From NCBI GenBank assembly GCA_030066195.1, contig JASJCB010000048.1, forward strand, positions 1-64,000: a stretch of 64,000 nt of DNA. Direction: 5' to 3'. The notes beneath the pieces were generated by a model, which ran no database searches, was not told the DNA's origin, and worked only from the letters and a program-made list of their open reading frames with translations. This stretch comes from Acidobacteriota bacterium (GTDB lineage: Bacteria > Acidobacteriota > Holophagae > Acanthopleuribacterales > Acanthopleuribacteraceae). Shown here one piece after another: positions 43,208-50,511 of this stretch (position 1 is its first letter; each line of letters starts with the position of its first letter). A program made the position numbers and the translations under genes.

Positions 43208-43638
43208 GCAAACCGCAACAGTATTTTTTCCTGGGATGTCTTCTCGTCGGCGGTTACCTCATTGTAGACCAATGGCCATGCTTGCGTTTCCAATTAACGG
43301 AGACACCGGAAATCATTCGGGCGGGCATGGCGGATCAGCAGACTCGGGAGGTAGTATACCTGTACGGCGGAAACCTCTGCACCGTGTGCCCGTCAGGGAA
43401 CGAATTGCGAACCTTTCAGGACAGGGCAGTCCTGTGTGTCTTTGAAGAAGAGGTCGGAGACGGCGAAATTCAAAACTTCATGGAGACCTACAACATCGAG
43501 GGCTTTGCCATACGAGGCAATGAGGAAGTTGCCGCCTACTTAAAGCGTATGGCCGCCTGTAGAGGCATGGAAAGCCGGCGCGGTAACTTTTTATTCTCCT
43601 ATGGCAAGACAAAGCCGCACCATATTCATAGTTTCTAG
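43204..43638 (+). CDS. Membrane-anchored thioredoxin-like CxxC protein
   Basis: 144 residues; the ATG overlaps the preceding TGA (ATGA), so it is translated by coupling. Residues 5-24 form an N-terminal membrane anchor (YFFLGCLLVGGYLIV). The following domain has a beta strand VVYLYGGNLCTVC with a CTVC pair, like a thioredoxin-fold active site, then helices and a strand AVLCVFEEEVGD. A cis-Pro is not obvious, so redox activity is inferred from the CxxC and its context. In an operon with a six-cysteine exported peptide it could form or isomerise that peptide's disulfides. Confidence 0.65.
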   Translation: MSKPQQYFFLGCLLVGGYLIVDQWPCLRFQLTETPEIIRAGMADQQTREVVYLYGGNLCTVCPSGNELRTFQDRAVLCVFEEEVGDGEIQNFMETYNIEGFAIRGNEEVAAYLKRMAACRGMESRRGNFLFSYGKTKPHHIHSF

Positions 43639-43713
43639 ATCTCATTTGCCGGCCGGCTCGCTCATAAGGCGCAAAACAAAAAACCGCCCCCAAATTGGAG
43701 CGGCTTTAAGGTA

Positions 43714-43740
43714 AACGCCCGGGATTCGGTCCCGGGCGTT
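43714..43740. terminator. Bidirectional terminator between the redox operon and lon
   Basis: An 11-bp perfect stem, AACGCCCGGGA with TCCCGGGCGTT around TTCGG, lies between convergent genes. A second weaker hairpin, AAACCGC with GCGGCTTT, precedes it at about 43680-43707. T-rich sequence follows the strong stem on the plus strand. Confidence 0.75.
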
Positions 43741-43772
43741 GTTGGTTTTGGTTCATGCTTCGGTTTTAGGCG

Positions 43773-46232
43773 TCAAGCTTCCTTGCTCGTGGCCGGTTCT
43801 GCGTTGGTGATGACCGTTGTGCCGACCACCGGTGTGGTTTCGTGGTGTTCGTCCTTTCTGGGTTCCGGCGGCAGGTCGGCGTCGCTGACCGGGATGGGCA
43901 TGCGCGCCAACAGGATCGGGAAGATGTCTTCCACCTTTTCGATGGGTCGGATTTCCAGGCCCTTGGTGATTTCCACCGGGATCTCCGACAGGTCCTTTTT
44001 GTTTTCCAATGGAATGAAGACGGTTTCCATGTCGGCCCGTTTGGCCGCCAGCAGTTTCTCCTTCAGGCCGCCGATGGCCAGTACCTTGCCCAGCAGCGTC
44101 ACCTCGCCGGTCAGGGCTACATTCCAGTTGACCGGAATACCGGTGAACGCCGAGACGATGGCGCCGGTCAGGGCGATGCCTGCCGAGGGGCCGTCCTTGG
44201 GCGTACCGCCTGCCGGAACGTGGATGTGGATATCGTGCTCGCGGAAGGCTTTGGAGTAGATGCCCAGGTGGTTGGCGTGGGTGCGGACGTAGCTGATCGC
44301 CGCTTGCGCCGACTCTTTCATGACGTCGCCCAGGGTGCCGGTCAGCAGCACCTTGCCCGTGCCCTTCATGGCCGTAACCTCGATGGTCAGGGTTTCGCCG
44401 CCGACCGAGGTCCAGGCCAGGCCCGTGACGGTGCCCACCTCGTTGGTGTTCTCCACCTTGTTGTGCAGGAAGCGGGGCGGGCCCAGGTAGCGGTGCATCT
44501 TGCGTTTGTCGAAGTGGATGGGTTTCGTGCGTTCGGTCTTCAGCCGTTCGGTAACCGCCTTGCGGCAGATCTTGGAGATGGTGCGCTCCAGATTGCGGAC
44601 ACCGGCCTCGCGGGTGTAGCCGCGAATGGTTTCCAGCACCTGGTGATCCGACATTTTGAGGTCTTCGGGTTGCAGGCCGTTTTCCTTCTTCTGTTTGGGA
44701 ATCAGGTAGCGGCGGGCAATCTGCACCTTCTCCAGTTCGGTATAACCGCTCAGTTCGATGATCTCCATGCGGTCGCGCAACGGCAGCGGGATCTGGCCGA
44801 TATCGTTGGCGGTGCAGATGAAGAGCACCTTGCTCAGGTCGTATTCCACTTCCATGTAGTGGTCCATGAAGGTGTGGTTCTGTTCCGGGTCCAGCACTTC
44901 CAGCATGGCCGCCGTGGGGCCGCCGGTATAGTGTTGGCTGATCTTGTCGATCTCGTCCAGCAGGACGACCGGGTTGGAGGTGCCCACCTTCTTCATGGTT
45001 TGGATGATCTTGCCGGGCAGGGCGCCGATGTAGGTGCGCCTGTGTCCGCGAATCTCGGCCTCGTCGCGCACACCGCCCAGGGCAATGCGGGCGAACTTGC
45101 GGTTGAGCGCGTGGGCGATCGACTTGGCCAGCGAGGTTTTACCCACGCCCGGGGGTCCCGAGAAGCAGATAATGGGTCCTTTCAACTTGCCCACCGCGTT
45201 GGTGACCGCGATGTACTCGATGATGCGTTCCTTGGGTTTCTCCAGGCCGAAGTGTTCCTCGTCCAGCACGTCCTGCGCGTGGGTTACCGACAGGTCGTCC
45301 GTGGTCTTGGCGCGCCAGGGCACGGATACCAGCCAGTCGACGTAGTTGCGGACCGGCGTGGCCTCGTGGCTGTTGTTGCCCATCAGGCGCAGTTTCTTCA
45401 GTTCCTTGAGGGCGATTTCCTTGACGTTGTCGGGCATGCCCGATTCTTCCACCTTCACGCGCAGTTCTTCGGCTTCCGACAGGTCGCTCTCGCCCATTTC
45501 GTCCTGAATGGCCTTCATCTTTTCGTGGAGGTAGTACTCGCGCTGGCGTTTGGCCATCTGCTCTTCGATGCGCGACTTCAGGTTGTGCTCGAATTCCTTC
45601 TGGCGCACTTCCTTCAGCAGCAGGCGATAAACCAGTTCCACACGCTCGCGGGTGTCCAGGGTGCTCAATACCTCCTGTTTTTCCTCCAGGGTGGATTTGA
45701 GCAGCGGGGCCACCGCGTCGGCAAACTCGCCGGCGGGGATGTTTTTGGTGTTCAGGTCCAGGTTCCACTGGAAAGGCGCGGGGTTCTCGTCCAGGTCCAG
45801 GTGTCGGAAGAATTCCGACTTGAGGGCTTCCACCAACTGCGGCAGTTCCACATCGGCGGATTCGCGGGATTCCAGGGTCTTCACCTTGGCCGTGAAAAAA
45901 GAACCCTCGAAATCCGCGCTCAACAGGCCGCCGCGTTCCTGGGCCTCGAACAGGGCTTGGATCGCCCCGTTAGGCAGTTGTTGCAGTTTGACCATCTTGC
46001 CGATGGTGCCTACCTCGTGCAGTTCCTCTTGGGTCAATTCTTCAGGATCCGTCACCTTCATGGTCACCACGAAGACCCGGCCGCCGTGGGTTGCGGTTTC
46101 GCGCAACGCGGCCAGGGAATGCGGTGAACTGAACAAGAGGGGTTTTACGGTGCCTGGAAAGACAACGACGTTTTTCAGGGTGAGTAATGGGTAATTGTCA
46201 ACTTCGTGTCTTTCTTCTGATTGGTCGGTCAT
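43773..46232 (-). CDS. lon: ATP-dependent Lon protease (LonA type)
   Basis: 819 residues from the ATG that has AAGGAGAGG upstream. The N-terminal substrate domain (PLLTLKNVVVFPGTVKP) and coiled-coil linker are followed by an AAA+ core with Walker A GPPGVGKTS and Walker B VVLLDEIDKI. A C-terminal protease domain carries the Ser-Lys dyad in PKDGPSAG and GGLKEKLLA. Length and motifs are those of a complete LonA. It degrades misfolded and regulatory proteins in the cytoplasm. It has its own promoter, divergent from an HxlR regulator gene. Confidence 0.97.
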   Translation of the reverse strand: MTDQSEERHEVDNYPLLTLKNVVVFPGTVKPLLFSSPHSLAALRETATHGGRVFVVTMKVTDPEELTQEELHEVGTIGKMVKLQQLPNGAIQALFEAQERGGLLSADFEGSFFTAKVKTLESRESADVELPQLVEALKSEFFRHLDLDENPAPFQWNLDLNTKNIPAGEFADAVAPLLKSTLEEKQEVLSTLDTRERVELVYRLLLKEVRQKEFEHNLKSRIEEQMAKRQREYYLHEKMKAIQDEMGESDLSEAEELRVKVEESGMPDNVKEIALKELKKLRLMGNNSHEATPVRNYVDWLVSVPWRAKTTDDLSVTHAQDVLDEEHFGLEKPKERIIEYIAVTNAVGKLKGPIICFSGPPGVGKTSLAKSIAHALNRKFARIALGGVRDEAEIRGHRRTYIGALPGKIIQTMKKVGTSNPVVLLDEIDKISQHYTGGPTAAMLEVLDPEQNHTFMDHYMEVEYDLSKVLFICTANDIGQIPLPLRDRMEIIELSGYTELEKVQIARRYLIPKQKKENGLQPEDLKMSDHQVLETIRGYTREAGVRNLERTISKICRKAVTERLKTERTKPIHFDKRKMHRYLGPPRFLHNKVENTNEVGTVTGLAWTSVGGETLTIEVTAMKGTGKVLLTGTLGDVMKESAQAAISYVRTHANHLGIYSKAFREHDIHIHVPAGGTPKDGPSAGIALTGAIVSAFTGIPVNWNVALTGEVTLLGKVLAIGGLKEKLLAAKRADMETVFIPLENKKDLSEIPVEITKGLEIRPIEKVEDIFPILLARMPIPVSDADLPPEPRKDEHHETTPVVGTTVITNAEPATSKEA

Positions 46233-46261
46233 TGCCACCTCTCCTTGATTCTTTCCCCTCA

Positions 46262-46312
46262 AAGATAGATACTGTTGACCAGATTGGCAAGTAGGTACCG
46301 TAAAGTGCGGTA
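46262..46312 (-). promoter_or_regulatory. lon promoter with adjacent dyad in the lon/hxlR divergent region
   Basis: On the minus strand TTGCCA (46285-46290) and TATCTT (46262-46267) are 17 nt apart. Just upstream a dyad TACCG(7 nt)CGGTA at 46296-46312 lies in the middle of the 127-bp divergent region. It could be the binding site of the HxlR-type regulator encoded on the other side. Confidence 0.5.
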
Positions 46313-46359
46313 GTTACCAAAAGGAAACTAATGGAGAAAGGCAGATCGAGGGAAAAGGC

Positions 46360-46689
46360 GTGAAACAAACGAGCTATTGCCCGGTAGAATCTACATTGGA
46401 AGTTATCGGCGGTAAATGGAAAACCGTTATTCTTTATCACCTGCGCGAGGGAAAAAAGCGCTTCGGTGAATTGAAACGCGTCATGCCGCTGACCACTCAG
46501 AAGGTACTGACCCAACAGTTGAGGGAGTTGGAAGCGGACGGCCTGGTATCCCGTCGGGTTTTCCCCGAGATCCCGCCGCGCGTGGAATACGACCTGACCG
46601 AACTGGGTCGTAGTTTGGAACCGGTCCTGGCCGCCATGTGCGCCTGGGGCGTCGAGTACGACCGCAATAAAAAATGCGAGGCCGGTTGA
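46360..46689 (+). CDS. HxlR-family winged-helix regulator
   Basis: 109 residues starting at GTG. The family signature is clear: CPVESTLEVIGGKWKTVILYHL, KRFGELKRVMPLTTQKVLTQQLRELEADGLV, and the wing VPPRVEYDLTELG-like stretch. A cysteine at position 7, before PVE, is where redox- or aldehyde-sensing members carry their reactive Cys. These are DNA-binding dimers that usually control a neighbouring gene. Candidates are lon (divergent) and the kinase 22 nt downstream. Confidence 0.88.
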   Translation: MKQTSYCPVESTLEVIGGKWKTVILYHLREGKKRFGELKRVMPLTTQKVLTQQLRELEADGLVSRRVFPEIPPRVEYDLTELGRSLEPVLAAMCAWGVEYDRNKKCEAG

Positions 46690-46711
46690 GGCCCGACCAC
46701 GGGGAGCCCGC

Positions 46712-49219
46712 ATGTCCGATCGTTTCGAACAATTGATAATGGAAACCCTGGGGATGGACGCCGAGAGGCGCACCGACTTTCTGGAAATGATCACCCAAAT
46801 CGACGGGGAAACCGGCGCGCGCCTGAAGGCCGAACTTGAAAAACGCGCGGCGGCTCATGCCCCGGAGGGCCGGCCCGGCGATCGCATCGGCGCTTACACC
46901 CTGCTGTCCAAAATCGGCGAGGGCGGCATGGGTGCGGTCTACAAGGCGCGCCAGGATGAACCGGACCGCGAGGTGGCGCTGAAGATCATCCGGCCGTCCC
47001 GCGCCACGCCCTCTTTTTCCGAGCGTTTCCGTTGGGAATACCGCATCCTAGCCCGTATGAACCACCACTACATTGCGCGCATCTACGAGGCGGGCGTGAC
47101 GGCGCACGGTCATCCCTTCTTCACCATGGAACTGATCGAGGGCGTGCCGCTGGACCGGTTTTGCAAGAAGCGGAAACTGAGCCTGAAGGAAAGGCTCAAC
47201 CTTTTTCAGGAAATCTGCGCCGGAGTGCTGCACGCGCACCAGCAGGCGGTGGTGCACCGCGACCTGAAACCGTCCAATATCCTGGTGACGGAAGAGAACG
47301 GCAAGCCGGTGCCCAAGATCATCGACTTCGGCATTGCGGCCAGCCTTTCGGGTGAGCAGGACGACGACACGGGCGCCATGGGCACCCCGGCCTATATGAG
47401 CCCGGAGCAATTGCGCGAGGGCCGCGAGTTCTCGGATGTGCGCGGCGATGTCTACAGCCTGGGCGTGGTTTTGTACGAGATTCTGGCGGGCGGCCACCCG
47501 GTGGACGAGGCCTTGTTAAGGGGCAAGAGCCCGGAAGAAGCCCGCGCCTTCATTATGAAATACCGCCCGCCGAAACCCAGCGAGCGCCGCTCACCCGTTG
47601 CGCCGCGCTTGCGCGGGGACTTGGACAGCATCGTCCAAAAAGCCATGGCGGCCGACCCGGAAGCCAGATACAGCGGCGTGGCCCAGTTGACGGCGGATAT
47701 CGACGATTACCTGTCCGTGCGTCCCGTTTCGGCCCGGAACGGCGGGTGGTTCTATCGATTGAGGAAGATACATGCGCGCCACCGCCTGGCGACTTATGCG
47801 GTTCTTGTGATTGCCGTGGTGTCTTTTGTGGCTTTTGAACGGGATCAACGCGCAAGGTGGGAGGCAGAGAAAGCCGCTGAAGATGTGAAACAAATTATCG
47901 AAATATCGACGAACGCTGCCAACCCTCGTTACCTTCAGCGTGGTCTCGAAATGCAAAAGATATCGGAAGAGAAATACTTTGATTTGTCCAAGAGCTATCA
48001 GTTCAATCCATCTGATGAGATAGACATTTTATTAGCGTTTGGAAAAACCCTACTGGCCCTGGGCGATTATCCCAGTGCCCGAAAGCATTTGGAGCAAGCC
48101 GATCTTTTGCGCCGGAAGCATTTGGAAGCGGAGAGTCCCGTTGGATTCGAAATCCGACTCAACCTGGCCAGGGTCTTGCGACGCTTGGGTTGTAGCACCC
48201 AAGCATTGAATCTCCTGAATGAGATTGCCGACCAACAAGCAACCCTGCCGGGCGACATCGATCACGAAATCATTGCCGGGACGGCCATCGCCTTGAATGC
48301 CGGCGGCAACCATCACGAAGCGCTAATCGAGTTCGAAAACGCGTTACGGGTCCAACTCGAGAACAATGATATCGAAAAACGCCATATTTTGCTTTCTTTG
48401 GGCGGGTTGGCCGCGGCACTTGAAAACCTGAAGCTCGATGATGACGTAAGGCCCTTTTTCCAGGAAGAAGCAGAAGCTCTGTATCGGACCGTCCTGACTT
48501 CCCAAGAGAATCTGCTCACCAAGTATCACCCTGAAGCCCTGGCAACTCGTAGCAACCTCGGTAATTTCTTATTGGATAAAGGCCGGAAACAAGAAGACAC
48601 CGAAATGATAGAAAAGGCGTTCAAATACTTGGAGGAAACCTATGATTGGCGTCAAATCATTCTGGGCCGGACCCATGACCGGACTCTTCGATCGGCGTTT
48701 GGTCTTGCGCGGGCCTACAAGGCTTTAGGGAATAGCAAAGAAGCTTGGGACCTATTGAAAATGATCATCGAGGTAGAAGACCCGGACGGCCGCTTGATCG
48801 AGATCAGAGCCAAAGCGCTTAATCAGTTAGTGGCTTGGAAACTAAAAAACAGGTTGCCTTTGCTGGAAGATTTATATAACGAGATTCATGAACGGGGGGA
48901 GCCCGAGCATGAGGAGTCGTTGAGAATCGCGCACAATCTGGGTAACAGTTTGCTGAAGCCTGACCCTGAGAGAGCCCGCTCTATTTTGAGAGACACGCTG
49001 GAAGGTAGGATCGCGACCAATCGGCCGGCTGATGAAATTGCAACCACACGAGTGACTTTAGGCGAGTACTTCGAAGAAAACAAAGGCCTGGAAAAGGCGG
49101 TAGAACTGTACCGGACGGCGCTAAAGGAGACGGAGGGCAAGAAATTCACCGTCAGACCAATAGTCGAGAGTTATCTCAAAAGAGCCCTAAAAAAATTGGA
49201 GCGCCAAAACCGGAAATAA
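46712..49219 (+). CDS. Membrane Ser/Thr protein kinase with TPR-like sensor domain
   Basis: 835 residues. After a short helical N-terminus, the PknB-type kinase domain (about 60-330) is intact: GEGGMGAVYKA, VALKII, HRDLKPSN, IDFGIA and the APE-equivalent MSPEQL. A single transmembrane helix (TYAVLVIAVVSFVAF, about 365) separates it from a C-terminal extracytoplasmic region of about 450 residues built of TPR-like helical pairs (LAFGKTLLALGDYPSARKHLEQA and similar). This class is abundant in Acidobacteria and Planctomycetes. The ATG has GGGGAG upstream, 22 nt after the HxlR gene, so the two may be co-transcribed. Confidence 0.92.
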   Translation: MSDRFEQLIMETLGMDAERRTDFLEMITQIDGETGARLKAELEKRAAAHAPEGRPGDRIGAYTLLSKIGEGGMGAVYKARQDEPDREVALKIIRPSRATPSFSERFRWEYRILARMNHHYIARIYEAGVTAHGHPFFTMELIEGVPLDRFCKKRKLSLKERLNLFQEICAGVLHAHQQAVVHRDLKPSNILVTEENGKPVPKIIDFGIAASLSGEQDDDTGAMGTPAYMSPEQLREGREFSDVRGDVYSLGVVLYEILAGGHPVDEALLRGKSPEEARAFIMKYRPPKPSERRSPVAPRLRGDLDSIVQKAMAADPEARYSGVAQLTADIDDYLSVRPVSARNGGWFYRLRKIHARHRLATYAVLVIAVVSFVAFERDQRARWEAEKAAEDVKQIIEISTNAANPRYLQRGLEMQKISEEKYFDLSKSYQFNPSDEIDILLAFGKTLLALGDYPSARKHLEQADLLRRKHLEAESPVGFEIRLNLARVLRRLGCSTQALNLLNEIADQQATLPGDIDHEIIAGTAIALNAGGNHHEALIEFENALRVQLENNDIEKRHILLSLGGLAAALENLKLDDDVRPFFQEEAEALYRTVLTSQENLLTKYHPEALATRSNLGNFLLDKGRKQEDTEMIEKAFKYLEETYDWRQIILGRTHDRTLRSAFGLARAYKALGNSKEAWDLLKMIIEVEDPDGRLIEIRAKALNQLVAWKLKNRLPLLEDLYNEIHERGEPEHEESLRIAHNLGNSLLKPDPERARSILRDTLEGRIATNRPADEIATTRVTLGEYFEENKGLEKAVELYRTALKETEGKKFTVRPIVESYLKRALKKLERQNRK

Positions 49220-49237
49220 AGATTCACGTTTCCCCAC

Positions 49238-49266
49238 TTGACGCCCGCGCCCGGCTTGTCTATGGT
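49238..49266 (+). promoter_or_regulatory. Predicted dprA promoter giving a leaderless mRNA
   Basis: TTGACG (49238-49243), 17 nt, TATGGT (49261-49266). The expected start site falls at about 49273, essentially at the ATG at 49274, which has no ribosome site. Confidence 0.5.
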
Positions 49267-49273
49267 TGCACCC

Positions 49274-50353
49274 ATGGATAGGGAATCGCTTGAATACAGT
49301 TTACTGGCTGCCGTCTGCGGCGAAATCGGACCCTTCAAGCTGAATCGCCGCTACCAGAAGGCCCGCCTGGCCATGCCGGAGTTGGAACCGGAAGACATTG
49401 TGGCGGAACTGGTCGAGCCGGGCGCGGCGGCGCGCGGCGAGGCTCTTGCCCGGGAATTGAAGGCAAAGCACATCCGCTACATCACGCTGCTGGGGGACGA
49501 CTATCCCTTCATGCTGAAAGCCATTGCCGACCCGCCCCTGCTGCTCTTCTACAGCGGCGAGCTGCAGGCCCTGCACCGGCCCGCCGTGGCCATGGTGGGC
49601 TCGCGCAAGACTTCCGATTACGGTCGACAAACCGCCTACCAACTGGCCGGGGAGTTGGCCCGCCTGGGTTTTGTGGTGGTCTCCGGCCTGGCCCGGGGGA
49701 TCGACGCCCGCGCCCATGCCGCCGTGGTGGAGGTAAAGGGCCGCACCGTGGCCGTACTGGGCACCGGCATCGACGCCATCTATCCGCCCGAGAACCGCAA
49801 CCTGGCTCGGGACATCGTCTTCGGCGGCGGCGCCGTGATCAGCGAACTGCCGCCCGATACGCCGCCCCGACCGTTTCACTTTCCCATCCGCAATCGCATC
49901 ATCAGCGGCCTGGCCCACGCCACCGTGGTGGTGGAAGCGCAAGAGCGTTCCGGCTCGTTGGTAACGGCACGCCATGCGCTGGACCAGGGCCGCGAACTTT
50001 TTGCCGTACCCGGCCCCATCAACCAAAGCGGTTCCGCGGGAACCAACGGGCTGATTGCCCGGGGCGAGGCGCAACTGCTTGAATCCGTGGCATCTCTGTT
50101 AGAACATTTGACGCCGCTTCTGGGTCTGGCCGTGGAACACAAGGCCCGTCTGGAAGTGGAAATCCAAGACCCCGTTTCCCAAAAAATTTACGAAAAGCTT
50201 GACGCCTTCGAGCCATTGCCTCTAGATTTATTGGTTGCCGACCTTGGCTTGGACATCATGACGGTCCAGGCAGGCCTCACCGATTTGGAAACGAGGAATC
50301 TTATTGAACAACGACCCGGTCAACTCTATCTACGCAATCCACTTACACTTTGA
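49274..50353 (+). CDS. dprA: DNA-processing protein DprA
   Basis: 359 residues from the ATG at 49274; in-frame starts at 49238 and 49262 lie inside the promoter. An N-terminal helical region is followed by the Rossmann-like DprA core: YPFMLKAIADPPLLLFYSGEL, AMVGSRKTSDYG, VSGLARGIDARAH, VAVLGTGIDAIYPPENRNL, FPIRNRIISGLA, ARHALDQGRELFAVPG and SAGTNGLI. The C-terminal ~70 residues form the winged-helix DML1-like domain. DprA loads RecA onto incoming single-stranded DNA during transformation. It is followed by topA, an order common in bacteria. Confidence 0.95.
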   Translation: MDRESLEYSLLAAVCGEIGPFKLNRRYQKARLAMPELEPEDIVAELVEPGAAARGEALARELKAKHIRYITLLGDDYPFMLKAIADPPLLLFYSGELQALHRPAVAMVGSRKTSDYGRQTAYQLAGELARLGFVVVSGLARGIDARAHAAVVEVKGRTVAVLGTGIDAIYPPENRNLARDIVFGGGAVISELPPDTPPRPFHFPIRNRIISGLAHATVVVEAQERSGSLVTARHALDQGRELFAVPGPINQSGSAGTNGLIARGEAQLLESVASLLEHLTPLLGLAVEHKARLEVEIQDPVSQKIYEKLDAFEPLPLDLLVADLGLDIMTVQAGLTDLETRNLIEQRPGQLYLRNPLTL

Positions 50354-50379
50354 CCGGAGAAAGACCTCGGGGTTCTCAC

Positions 50380-50408
50380 TTGCACCAAACGTTTTTTTGC
50401 CTTATGGT
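50380..50408 (+). promoter_or_regulatory. Predicted topA promoter
   Basis: TTGCAC (50380-50385), a 17-nt spacer and TATGGT (50403-50408), the same -10 as in the dprA promoter. It implies a 5' leader of about 95 nt before topA. Confidence 0.45.
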
Positions 50409-50511
50409 AACTGATTCGTGTACAGGAGTTTCAAGGGCAGCTCAAAAAAATCCTTGAATACGAGCCCGCCGGCGCATATATAAAACGTCAGGTGGTACAC
50501 AGGAGCGCATT

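Noticed and set aside
43842..46127. Plus-strand frame of 761 codons opposite lon
   Set aside because: It is the complement of the lon gene, with Gln/Asp/His-rich low-information sequence and no ribosome site; lon is complete on the other strand.
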